From NCBI GenBank assembly GCA_010094025.1, contig ML991771.1:434001-498000 (forward strand): a stretch of 64,000 nucleotides of DNA. The letters are read 5' to 3'. The DNA comes from Viridothelium virens. Taxonomy: Eukaryota; Ascomycota; Dothideomycetes; Trypetheliales; Trypetheliaceae. The first letter of the stretch is position 1. Every line of letters starts with the position of its first letter. The notes under the pieces were generated by a model. It did not search any database. It saw only the letters and a list, made by a program, of their open reading frames with translations, and had not been told where the DNA came from. The position numbers and the translations under genes were made by a program. Of this stretch, positions 33,646 through 43,924 are shown piece after piece.

Positions 33646-34154
33646 CGTGGTGGTTGCGATTGTCGTAGTAATGTCAAAGCGCGGTAGGCTGTCGGTGCCA
33701 CTGTGATTATTCAAGGTGGACGAAGCTCGGTTGAAGTCGGCCGGTGAGGAGTATCGGAGCTCTCCAGGCATGCTGCGAGAAGCGACAGCCAGGAGCAGCA
33801 ACGGCCGTCACCAAATATATGGATGGTCGAAGGGGTCGCATGAGGAGAGAGGATCGTGGGATGAAGTGGAGCGTGTCGCAACGCGTGGGCAGAAGAAAAC
33901 TGGTGAAGCTTGCCATGGGCCTGCACGGGAGCGGCCGTCCGGCCAATCACATGCGATGGAGCAGCAGGGCCAGCCGGGGACAGCTCCACCACCAACCACT
34001 GACGACGTTGTCTCTAGTGAAGGAAGTAGATTGCATCAAACGTCCTTCTACTAGCAACTACGGACGACCATACTATAATTCAAAGCCCGGATTCACGTCT
34101 CGAAGATTGCTATAGCACTTTTACCACTTTATCTCCGGTTTCTCCTCCTTCAAG
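33646..34154. promoter_or_regulatory. Divergent SYF1/VMA8 promoter
   Basis: About 510 bp between two outward-facing housekeeping starts, so both promoters must lie here. The VMA8 side has a pyrimidine-rich tract just before its ATG (tctccggtttctcctccttcaag in part), a common ascomycete leader feature. No TATA box is evident. Confidence 0.6.
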
Positions 34155-35144
34155 ATGAGCGGGGTACGTTTTACAGAACAACCGCCGCCCGCATCAAATG
34201 TTAATGAGCATACCTAGCAAAGAGAGGCTGTCTTTCCCACCCGGCAATCGCTAGGAATGATGAAGAGCAAGCTGAAGGGTGCTCAGACCGGCCACGACTT
34301 GCTCAAGAGGAAAAGTGAGGCGTTGACCAAGTATGTACCGCCCTTCTATCTCCATTCAAGTCGTTGCTAACGCGTAATTTCAAGACGCTTCCGAGGTGAC
34401 CCAGCCCTCCGTTTCCCCACTTCTCACTACTCTTCCCCCCTGCTCACAGTGCTTCTCCTCAGAAATCACGCGCCGCATCGATGAAGCCAAACGCAAGATG
34501 GGCCGCGTCATGCAGATCGCCTCCTTCGCCCTCGCCGAAGTCACCTACGCCGCGGGGTCCGACATCTCCTACCAAATCATTGAGTCCGTCAAGAGCGCGC
34601 GCTTCCGGGTACGGACGCGGCAGGAGAATGTGTCGGGTGTGTTCCTGCCGCAGTTCGAGAGCTTCCAGGAAGAAGGCAGCAACGATTTTGGGCTCACGGG
34701 CTTGGGGAAGGGTGGTCAGCAGGTGCAGCGCTGTCGTGAGACATATGCTCGGGCGGTAGAGACGCTGGTGGAGCTGGCGAGTCTGCAGACGGCGTTTGTG
34801 ATACTGGACGAGGTGATTAAGGTGGTGAATCGAAGGGTGAATGCGATGTAAGTGGTGGAAGTGGAAGGGTGTGGTAGAAGATGCCATGCTAACGTGGTGG
34901 TAGTGAGCACGTCATCATACCGAGGACGGAGAATACGATCAAGTACATCAACGCGGAGCTAGACGAGATGGACAGAGAAGAGTTTTACCGGTTGAAAAAG
35001 GTATCGGGGAAGAAAGAAAGGGATGCTGCGGCTGCAGATGCAGAGCGAGCGAAGGAGAGCCGAAGAGGCAGCGACAAAGAAAATGAGGGGCAGCGAACGA
35101 ATGATGTGCTGGGTGAGCAGAATGACGAAGATGTCATTTTCTAG
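34155..35144 (+). CDS. VMA8: V-type proton ATPase subunit D
   Basis: Tiny first exon (ATG AGC GGG at 34155-34163), then gtacgt...ctag and [13 protein letters not shown]. The spliced product matches yeast Vma8 closely: [92 protein letters not shown] and [20 protein letters not shown]. It ends in an acidic tail EDVIF, as in yeast. Subunit D is the central rotor shaft of the V1 sector, linking ATP hydrolysis to proton pumping across vacuolar and endosomal membranes. At least four exons. Its sense strand changes from C-rich to G-rich near 34600. It is convergent with the RRM gene that ends at 35321. Confidence 0.97.
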
Positions 35145-35320
35145 GTTTCTAATTCTATAGTTGAGTGGGAGCGCGTCAATATTCATGTAGCATAGTGTTT
35201 TCATGCTGTCATTCAGTTTTCAATGGGCTTCAAATAACCCATTAGGCTACTCTTACATGCAGTAGTTCCATAGCCATCGAAACGCCTGCCGTGGCTGGTA
35301 CCTGAACTGATGGAAGTCAA

Positions 35321-36242
35321 TCACTGCCGTTGGAACGTGACCTTGATCGGTTGATCGCCCAAGGTCATTCCAGCCGTATTCTCCTTTGCACTGATTGCTC
35401 CAGCTTCATTCTCATACTCCACGAATGATATTCCCTTTCTACCAGGCACCAAACGGACTTCCCTGAAGCCCTCAAAGCGACCGAAGATTGCTGTCAGACT
35501 ATCGACATCGTACCCCTCGGGCAAGTTCTGGACAAACAAAATCTTGTTCGGTGGTAGGTATTCGTCTGGAACGACTGCTGTAGGACCGCCAGTAGATTTG
35601 AGACCAGCACCTTTGGCTGATTTGATAGGTTTGGTCGGAGCAGGTTCAGGAGCACCAGGCGCTGGCCGCTTGAGCTTCTTCTGCTCTTCTTGGGCAGCGA
35701 CTGCTTGCTTTCGCTCTTGAATCATCTATCAGCCTTCTCATGCGTTCAATCTCTCGTGCGCAACGGCGAGGTAGTTACCTTTCTCAGCAAGCCTCCTCCG
35801 CTTGTGTATTTCAAATTCCTCGTCCGTACCCTCCTGTTGAACTATTGCATCGCTTTTCGTCCTTGCGAAGTCCAATTGCATGGGCTTCTCAAAAAGCTCG
35901 AAACCTTGGATCTCGTCTATGGCCTCCTGCGCTGATTCCACCGAGTCATAGACGACGAAGGCTTGGCCCTTTGCCCTCAGATTACGCTTGGCGACAATAT
36001 CGATGATGGTACCAAACGTTGAAAACACCTCATTTAATGCTTCTTTCAGCTCCTCGGGTTTGACGCGCTCTTCTAAGTTGCGGACCTGGTAATCATTAGC
36101 ATTCATGTGGGCGACTTTGTAGATCAGGCTAAGACTGTACATATACTCTATGATGAAGTCAGCAGAAGATCAAAATATACCTAAAAGTTTCTCACGTTTG
36201 ATTAGGCGGCGTTTCAGCCGGGATAGCCCCTCCTGTCGCCAT
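35321..36242 (-). CDS. U1A/U2B''-type spliceosomal RRM protein
   Basis: ATG at 36242 (MATGGAIPAETPPNQ). Two RRMs joined by a basic/Pro-Ala linker. RRM1: TVYVRNLEERVKPEELKE, GTIIDIVAKR, RNP1-like GQAFVVYDSVESAQEA, then QLDFARTKSDAI. The linker holds RRRLAEK|ERKQAVAAQEE. RRM2: NKILFVQNLPEG, FREVRLVPGRKGISFVEYE and a terminal PIKVTFQRQ. This is the snf/U1A/U2B'' architecture: RRM1 binds an snRNA stem-loop (U1 SLII or U2 SLIV) and RRM2 is at the C-terminus. Sequence alone does not tell me whether it serves U1 or U2; fungi often have one protein of the type. The 5' end needs a 7-nt exon (36141-36147). It is divergent from the MFS gene at 36662. Confidence 0.92.
36141..36147 (-). other. Predicted 7-nt microexon in U1A/U2B''-like gene
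   Basis: Exon 1 ends CAA AC at 36196 and the next clear coding exon starts GTC CGC AAC at 36085. Between them, TAG then AGTATAT then GTACAG provide acceptor, 7 nt and donor. Inclusion gives PNQTVYVRNLEERVK, the expected RNP2 strand. Flanking introns are 48 bp (36148-36195) and 55 bp (36086-36140). Reading straight on from AGTATAT meets a stop. Confidence 0.8.
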
Positions 36243-36661
36243 TGTCGCATTGGAGGATGGTGGAGGCTCAAAAGTTCTGGTGCAGCTTGAAGATCAGAGT
36301 CGCGAAGTGGTCAGTGCGCACAGGCACAAGGGCTTGATCGTCCATCAAGGCCTCAACTCCGCATTTCGTGACACGAATCCACCTCCTGCACTTGCTGAGT
36401 CTTCAAAGGTCCGTGAGATGGGAGCATCATTCCTTTTCGATAGATATTGGAGAGATGGGTAGGGCTGCAACCCTGATATCGATGCCACCATACAATTCGC
36501 TCGGAAGCTTCCGATCTGTCAGATTTGAGCCAATGAGGTCATCACTTTGTCGTACCTGATCGACATCGCCTTCACGTAGGTGCGAATCTGTGCGAATCTT
36601 TTTACTTCCTCACCTCTGTTTTCCTCACTCTGGCTGTCCTCTCCGGTTTCCAGCCTTCGCC
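36243..36661. promoter_or_regulatory. Divergent promoter of the RRM gene and MFS transporter
   Basis: About 420 bp between opposite starts, so both promoters should be here. The MFS side has a CT-rich leader (tcctcacctctgttttcctc). The frame at 36250-36559 has no domain. Confidence 0.55.
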
Positions 36662-38312
36662 ATGCCTCAATCCCAGTCTGAAGATAGTCCACACAGTTCT
36701 ATTGATAAGGCAGGCTTTCCGTTCAAGAAGGTTCTCAGTACCCTACAGCTCAATCATGACTATAGCGTCAAACCTGCCGGCCTTCAATGGCGCTCAAATA
36801 CTTTCTTCATAATAGCCACTGTTGCTGTCGGTCTGTTCACCGACCTCTTCCTATACGGTTTGATTGTACCCGTTCTTCCCTACATGTTAGGGCAAAGGGT
36901 TGGTATTCCTGAGGACCAGATTCAAAGCCAGGTTTCTGCACTACTAGCTGCATATGCAGGTGCATCTGTCCTAGGTTCTCCCCTAGCAGGTGTACTCGCA
37001 GACAAAGTATCTACACGACAAGCGCCCTTCCTTGGTGGTCTCTTTTCATTGTTGTTGGCTACCATCCTCTTATTCCTTGGGCGAAGCATTGCCGTCCTTA
37101 CCGTGGCTCGTGTCTTCCAGGGAATCAGTGCCGCCATGGTATGGACGATAGGGCTTGCTTTGTGTTTGGAGACCGTTGGACCAGAGAATCTTGGCAAGAC
37201 AATTGGATCGGTATGCCCTGAAGGCTGCATTCATTAATTGAGCGACACTTACATTGCTTTAGATCTTTAGCTTTATTTCGGTGGGTAATCTTGCTGCTCC
37301 AGTCCTCGGAGGCGTTTTATACGACAAAACTGGGTATCCAGGTGTCTTTGGTATTGGGTTTGCTGTACTCGCCATCGATTTCATTATGCGACTTTTAGTC
37401 ATTGAGAAGAAGGTTGCGGCACGATATGAGAAGAACGATCCAAATCAAGGCGATCTTCAGCAAACTACATCTCACTCTACTCCAGACGACACAGACCCGG
37501 AGTGGCATCCACAGCACGACGATGAGAATGGTGAGGCGCCGCCACCATATGGTGAGGACAGCCCTCTCCTTGGAAAGAAGAAAGAAAGCGAAGAATACAA
37601 GTTACCTGAGGACATGCCATGGATAGCTCGCAAGGTTCCTTTGTTGGCTACATTCCGTTCACCTTCCTTACTTTGTGCCTTCCTTGTCGCCTTCATCCAA
37701 GCGACAACTCTGTCTACCTTTGATGCTACTGTTCCAACACACGCCCAGAGCCTTTTCGGCTTCTCCTCGCTAGAATCAGGTCTTTTGTTCATTCCACTAG
37801 GAGTGTTCGACCTCGTTCTGGGTCCGCTTGCTGGCTGGGCTGTCGATCGATACGGTGTCAAACCTGCAGCTGTTTTTGGCTATGCTTTTCTTGTACCCAT
37901 CTTTGGTCTACTTCGTCTCCCACATGAAGGCGACATGAAACAAGTCATTCTTTACGGAGGATTACTTGCATTATGCGGCATTGGTTTGGCTGTCATTGGT
38001 GCCCCCAGCATTGTAGAATCTGGTGCTGTGGTGCAGAAATACTATGAGACGAACCCGGAATTTTTCGGCGCTGAAGGCCCCTATGCTCAACTTTACGGAA
38101 TCAACAGTATGGTTTTCAGTGCAGGGTTGACGCTAGGTCCGCTCATGGCCGGAGGCCTCACAGACACAATTGGGTACGGAGACATGAATGCCGTAGTCGC
38201 AGGTATTTGCGCACTCACAGCAATACTGTCCTGGCTCTATCTTGGGGGAAAGCCGCAGATGCTCAGGGAGAGGGGGCTGCGAAGGAGAATTAAGCATACG
38301 CTAGGTGTATAG
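36662..38312 (+). CDS. MFS transporter, DHA1/VMAT-like 12-TM
   Basis: ATG at 36662 (MPQSQSEDSPHSS) after a pyrimidine-rich leader. One intron (about 37210-37262) joins ENLGKTIGS to IFSFISVGNLAAPVLGG. TM1 is TFFIIATVAVGLFTDLFLYG. Motif A region: SPLAGVLADKVSTRQAPFL. TM4: LTVARVFQGISAAMVWTIGL. Motif C-like: NLAAPVLGGVLYDKTGY. A long acidic central loop (DDTDPEWHPQHDDENGEAP) separates the halves. The second half has LFIPLGVFDLVLGPLAGWAVD RYG. The pattern resembles fungal DHA1 and vesicular-amine-transporter-like members. The substrate is unknown. It sits among housekeeping genes, about 6 kb beyond the PKS-associated exporter, so I do not assign it to that cluster. Confidence 0.9.
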
Positions 38313-39193
38313 GTAGGCTTGACGAACAGCTTAGAACGGCTACTGTAAACTACCTTACGTACCTATCTATTCAAAAATATGGCCACACATTGCCGGTCGC
38401 CACCCGGTCGTCAGCCGAGTTCCTACCAAGGCTATCAATGTCTTCGCCGTACGACTCTCATCAATGCGCATCCCTCAACGACCTGCATAGGGACCACCCA
38501 AGTTGATTGCGCGTCGAGATTTGCGACTCGTCGGCCAGCTTGCTGCATGGATCATACAGAGTAAAGGCACTAAGAGCCGCACTGCCCGGGGTCGTCAGCA
38601 TCATGTGATTTTACGGAGCAGGGGCTTGAGACATGATGGGGAAGGGAAGTTAGCAGAAGAATCTTAGCCATAAACCCGAGATTTTCGATCGTTCATTGAG
38701 CCTGTTTCCCCTATCAAAGCAACAGGGTACAGATGTAGCCGCCTAAGTTATCTTGCCCGCATCGCTTTCCAGACCGAACAATCATCCCTCCAATATGTGA
38801 TGACGGCATGGAACCTCCTTTCTTTTCCGCACAAACCGTGCGTTCGTGGCCATGTTCGCTGCATGAGGAAGGAGGCTCAAGCATCCTCGAATGCTAGCCA
38901 GCTTCCTCATCCCATTCAACGCAGGCTCCCAGCTACACGTGCTCGAAGCGTGAGGGATGGAGAGTTCGTCCAAGGGGAATAAGCAGAGAGTAAACGTGGG
39001 ATCGTGCCAGAGCTAATGTAGGAACCCCACAGGAAACCAAGACTATCTACCTGGTGAGTACCGGGACGTGGACGAGAACCCTCTTGGGGACTCACCTATG
39101 GCGGATATTTAAAAGGTCTGCGATGCGCGATTATCGTCCTGGACGTTCATCCTTCTCTAGAAATTTTAATAGGCAAGATTCGTTTGTTTGGAG
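38313..39193. other. Intergenic between MFS transporter and SurE-like gene
   Basis: About 880 bp, tandem orientation. Frames at 38379-38982 are short and without domains. The promoter of the SurE-like gene lies at its 3' end. Confidence 0.4.
39106..39113 (+). promoter_or_regulatory. TATA-like element of the SurE-like gene
   Basis: TATTTAAA about 81-88 bp before the ATG at 39194, a plausible distance for a fungal TATA box. Supported only by sequence and position. Confidence 0.4.
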
Positions 39194-40186
39194 ATGCATC
39201 TCATTACTCTCGCTCTTCTCCCTGTCCTTACCCAAGCCGTCAACGTCGTTCTCTCCAACGACGATGGCTGGGCCGAAATAAATATTAGGCAATTCTACAA
39301 TGCGTTGACCGGCTCCGATAATTCTGTCATCCTCTCTGCGCCAGCTGAAAATGAGTCGGGAACAGGTACGTACCTTTTACGTTCGAACTCCATCCGTTTC
39401 AGGCCTGTATCCTGCAATCTTTTTCAAGCAGCTGATATCGCTTTCCCAGGTTCTAGCGATGCAACGCCCACACGCCTTTCCTCCGCTTGCGAATTCAACT
39501 CTTGCCCCTCCGGTAGCCCCGCCATCGGAAACAATGCCTCAATGCCGCGTTTCAACTACGTGAACTCCTATCCCGTCACTTCCATCCGGTACGGCATCCA
39601 GAACCTTTCCAACACCTACTTCTCCGGCCCTTCCTCCGTCGACATCGCTGTCGCGGGCCCCAACGTTGGTGCAAACCTCGGTCTCACCACCCAAATCTCC
39701 GGCACCGTCGGCGCTGCTACCGAAGCGAGCAAGGAAGGCATCCCAGGCCTAGCATTCAGCGGCACGACAGGAAGCCAAACAGCCTGGAATGTCAATCCGG
39801 TGCCCGCCTACTCCGCCATCTACGCCGACCTATCGACGAATGTCACAACCACGCTGGTTGCGTCAGGGAAGCCGTATCTCCCCGCGAATATCTGGCTGAA
39901 CGTGAATTTCCCGCCGGCGGGATCGGGCACAAGCTGTACGAGTACAAGCCAGTTTCGATTTGTACTGAGTCGCATCAACACAGCGACGTTGATCAGCGGA
40001 AAGGATGTGACAACGTGTGGGAATGGCGGAAGGTTGCCGACGGAGATGACGGTTGTAGATACGAGCAGTGGGTGCTATGCGAGTATCAGCGTTGGTCATG
40101 CGGATACGAAACTGGATGCGACCGCGACGGAGCAGCAGACGGTGCTGAGTAAGTTGAGTGGGATTTTGTCGTGCTTGCCTTCTTGA
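39194..40186 (+). CDS. Secreted SurE-like 5'/3'-nucleotidase or acid phosphatase
   Basis: ATG at 39194 starts a signal peptide (MHLITLALLPVLTQA), followed at once by the SurE nucleotide-phosphatase motif NVVLSNDDGWAEINIRQF, in which the DD pair binds the metal. An intron at about 39366-39450 also reads through in frame; splicing gives PAENESGTG|SSDATPTRL, better than the unspliced text. Conserved DIAVAGPNVGANLG and a Ser/Gly-rich region (GIPGLAFSGTTGS) follow. Several Asn sequons and paired Cys near the C-terminus fit secretion. About 300 residues. Fungal extracellular SurE proteins hydrolyse nucleotides or other phosphomonoesters; the substrate here is not known. Its sense strand is C-rich up to about 39.8 kb and G-rich after 39.93 kb. 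Confidence 0.9.
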   Translation: MHLITLALLPVLTQAVNVVLSNDDGWAEINIRQFYNALTGSDNSVILSAPAENESGTGTYLLRSNSIRFRPVSCNLFQAADIAFPGSSDATPTRLSSACEFNSCPSGSPAIGNNASMPRFNYVNSYPVTSIRYGIQNLSNTYFSGPSSVDIAVAGPNVGANLGLTTQISGTVGAATEASKEGIPGLAFSGTTGSQTAWNVNPVPAYSAIYADLSTNVTTTLVASGKPYLPANIWLNVNFPPAGSGTSCTSTSQFRFVLSRINTATLISGKDVTTCGNGGRLPTEMTVVDTSSGCYASISVGHADTKLDATATEQQTVLSKLSGILSCLPS

Positions 40187-41880
40187 AAGGAGACCGTGCA
40201 GCTTGGGGACATTGGAAGAATGTGTTATTTGATTTGATAGATAAGTTAATTCTAATTTCTGAAGCATTGCCAAATTCAGCCCTTACTCCTACACAAACAG
40301 TCGAGATGTTTCTCCCTTTTCTCAGTTCATCACAAGTATATACTACCGATATCCTGAGAACGTAGGTCACAAGCTACCATTATGCGGAATCCCAAAAAGC
40401 TATCAAGCCAGCTTGCCCCGTACACGTATAGCACAAGAGACTCTGGTGATCTTTACATTATACGGACTTTGTTACTTCGTACTTCTTCACTCAATGGGCA
40501 GAGCAATAAATTTTCACGGCAGTTGGTATCCTTCGTCAGCCGTAATTTCCCGATTAGAATCCATACCGATCGCTCACGTAGCACTCATGCTTATATCCAA
40601 GAAGCCTCACCAATGTGTAACGATTTCGTAGGCGAGCAACCATAAATGTAACGCCCCGGCGATTTGCTCATGAACGCAATCTCGAGAGCTTGCTGTTCAT
40701 CGCATCCAGCGTAGACCTGTTCACGATACTCGAAGGAGCTAGTTGTCGTTACGACTGTGCCTTCTGCACGACGGCAAAAATTGATAGAACGTCATGCGAT
40801 CGCCATAGCTCCTGTGAACCAACATCTGTACTCACTACAACATCGTTCCCATCACAACGGCGACGTATTACCCTTCACAATCTGCGATTACGGCGTTCAA
40901 GAGGCTCCAAAAGCCGTGGGATAACACTGCATATTAGCAGGGCACCATGTGTGACGAGGTAGGTGGCCGACGCTTGTGGCCGACGCTCCAAAGGGCTTCT
41001 TGTCCATCTCGCCTGCCGTAATTTGGCCAGATGACTTGAAAGTCACCAATAGTTGACAGCCACGCAGCATTTCCTGTTCGTCTGCTAGGAGCCGGCCATC
41101 CAGGCTCACAGTACTACACGATACGGCATACTGCTGCTGTTGTCTAGATGTACCATCCGCTGTTTGAGCAACAGCAAAGTTTGGAAAGGAGGAAAGATGT
41201 ACAAGAAGCCCGGTGTGGCAGTGGGTCCAGAGCTACGAACCAGCGCCTATTTGAGGCTGGCGCACATAACTTATGATAATATCCTTGAGCCCGTCTTGAA
41301 AGTTTCCTCTGTTCTTGATACACCGTAAGCAAGACTCAGCAGGAACGCAACGTCATGGTGAACTTATCTGCGAAGACTTTGCTGGCCTTACAGATAGTCG
41401 AGGTACAGCAATTAAGTCAATGGGGTTCCAGAAGATGGATTTGAGCCTTCGAGGAATAGCCCGATTCCTAGTGGAATGTACTCACCCAATTACTTCAGCA
41501 CGATAACCCGAAGTGGAACAGCGATCAGGTCAGAGAAAGAGTAACAGCATGATCGCCGATGATGGGTGTACGGCGAACGATCTCGCAGTTTCCTCCAATA
41601 CGTGCACAACTTCAAATGGGCATGATAAATACAGTTCCTTGTAATTGATACCATTATATTAGGACTTAAAGTTTAGCTCGCAGCTTCATGCTGTCCTAAT
41701 AGTGCATTATCATGAATCCCATCCCACCCCGAGTCTAGAATCAGTTGCCATTTTTTCGTTGTGACTAGCCATAAGTAGCAAGAGACAACAAACAATTACA
41801 TAGAACTGCAGCAAGCCATTTCAGCACTCCTTGATCCTTCCAGTTTTATACTTTCACTGTCACTCTCCCCCACCCAGTTC
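40187..41880. other. Convergent intergenic region, 1.7 kb, no gene recognised
   Basis: Lies between the 3' ends of the SurE-like gene and the tyrosinase, too long for UTRs alone. Several 60-90 codon frames on both strands (40382-40962, 41140-41506) have no domains and overlap each other, as chance frames do. No repeat or transposon ends were recognised. Confidence 0.4.
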
Positions 41881-43924
41881 TCAGCTCGCAGAGGCATTCA
41901 ACCCCCCCGGCTTCCCGTGCGTCACAGTCTCCAACACCGTCGGCACGCTCCACACCGGCAGCTCCGCCGCGCTCGCCGGCTGCGTGCTCGTACTCGCAAT
42001 GACGCTGACCTCAAAGCTGGGCACCGTATTCGGATCGACGGACGAGCCATCCGGGCCCTGAATCCTCCACTCAAGCGCCTGCGCCAAAAACGGCGCCACC
42101 ACCGTTTCCGCCAGCGACCCGAGCAAACCACCCGACAGCTTCGCGGTGAGGGCGCGCGTCAGCGGGATGGAGCCCGAGACGACGACGTTCGGGTCCATGT
42201 TCGTCATGTCCATACCGGGCTGCGAGAAGATGCCCTGGGTGCCGATGAGGTTGCGGTCGAGCACCCAGGACGCCGGATTCTCGCTCGTCGGGTTGCCGAG
42301 GAAGAGGTAGATGTTGTAGGAGCCGTCGAGCGAGTATCGCGACGTCTTGATGTTCGCTACGTATTGGTAGGAGCTGCCGTTGCTGGCGAGCCGGCCGTTG
42401 GCGGCGCGCTCGGAGAGAACTGGGGCGAATTCGGGCTCTGGTGCCGGTGATGGCGCGGCGGTGGGCTCGGCGAAGGCGGCGCGGGGGACGATGTCAGCGT
42501 CGGCAAGGACCTCGACGGTGCGTTTAGAGGAGCCGGCAGTGGCGGTGGCGCTGGGGCCGTAGAGCTTGTTGATGTAGGAGTTGATAGCAGCAGGGGAACC
42601 GTTGCTGTCGGCAAATTCGGGGTAGGTGTAGTGGAATGTAGTAGACCAGTTGCGGACGAGGTTGGTCGTCCAGAAGTCGCCAGTGGTATCGCGGTGGAAT
42701 GGTGTCAGTGCTGTTGTTATTCGCGGTCAGTAAAATATACTAATTTTGAGACATCTTGAGAGACTCAGAAGTCAATGGCGAAAAGTGCGGGAACTTACGA
42801 GAGTTGGCATTTTGAGTGGATCCTTGAGCTATGGTCCAGGTCGCGCCCGAAGCAACTTGAGATGCTCCATAGCTATTGGGATGAATAGCTTGCCACAGAG
42901 CGAAGAAACGATCGACGTTCATATGGTGAAGCCAAAAGATGGGATCAAACGATGCCTCGGATAGATATGTCATGTGACCACCGCTGGTTGTGGAAGTACC
43001 TCCGCCTGCTACATCATGGACCGTGTTGTGGATGGCCTCCAGACTGTTCGAACATGTAGTGGTACTGGAGCCAGCATCATCATTACTGAAGTGCAAGTAA
43101 TCGGTACACGTGGAAAACATTTGGTAAATCTGGTCTTGCAGACTGGAGCGAATATTGTCAAATGCTGCTGTAGCATTGGCCTCGACGCTGAAAGCCGTCG
43201 GAGTATTGCTGCTTGGATACCGAAGGGTGACATTCCAGGTTACGAATGGGCTATACACCAAATCGCTGGTTGATTGGAAGTCATGTCGAAAGAGGGGATT
43301 GATTATCTGTGTGACTGCTCCATTCGGGTTCGTTACATTCACGTATTTGTTGCTGACGATCGCTGGTAGATTCGGACCGCCTGAGGGAGGGATCGCAGCC
43401 CAGTCCCAATATGGAAATCTCATTGTTGAAGCGGCCGCCTGCATGGCCGACTTTTGAGCAGCATTCGTGAAGGAGGCCGCAATGGTGTTGACAGCAGCCA
43501 TGAACTCTTGCTCGAAGAGAGCCATGTATGCCCGATGCCATGCTGGAAAAAGCACGGAATTGTGAGTGCAATACCCGTCAGTCCCTGAACAAGAAGCACA
43601 CTGGCCTACACCATCCCAATTGACTCTAGGAACGCCATGAATACCGGCAATCTGGTAGTATGAGAGCTGATTGGCTTGAGGTTGGGCCATGAACTGTTGC
43701 ATGCCCAGCAGTAGAAGCGTGAATTGGTTCGGCTGTTGGCTGGCCATTTGTCGAACCTCCAGCCGCGGATAGACATTTCCAGGTACTCCGGTGATTGCAA
43801 ACGTGCTGGCGCGCTCTTCGAGGACATTGAGAGCCTCGTTCTCATTAGGCCAGTCGGCGATGGGAGTTGCGATTATAGATGGTATTAGAGTGGTAAGGTA
43901 CAATAGGAAAGTAGATGCCCTCAT
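41881..43924 (-). CDS. Secreted tyrosinase (type 3 copper polyphenol oxidase)
   Basis: ATG at 43924 opens a signal peptide (MRASTFLLYLTTLIPSIIA). The copper-A site is spread over GIHGVPRVNW (first His), GYCTHNSVLFPAWHRAYMAL (second and third His, with Cys-x-His for a thioether bridge). Copper B is EAIHNTVHDVAGG and SFDPIFWLHHMNVDRFFALW (HxxxH, then HH). An intron at about 42715-42800 joins STQNAN to LTPFHRDTTGDFWT. A long C-terminal part (YQYVANIKTSRYSLDGSYNI, VSGSIPLTRAL, EWRIQGPDG) is the tyrosinase C-terminal domain, usually a cap in the pro-enzyme. It oxidises monophenols and diphenols to quinones, for melanin or phenol detoxification. A Pro/Ala-rich linker with dibasic sites (SSKRTVEV, SERAANGR) could be where the cap is cut. 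The C-terminal half has strong skew: sense C-rich, then G-rich in the last 230 bp. Confidence 0.95.

Noticed and set aside
33645-33801. Upstream ATG of SYF1
   Set aside because: The 52 extra residues are unlike SYF1 N-termini, and the internal ATG begins the conserved part.
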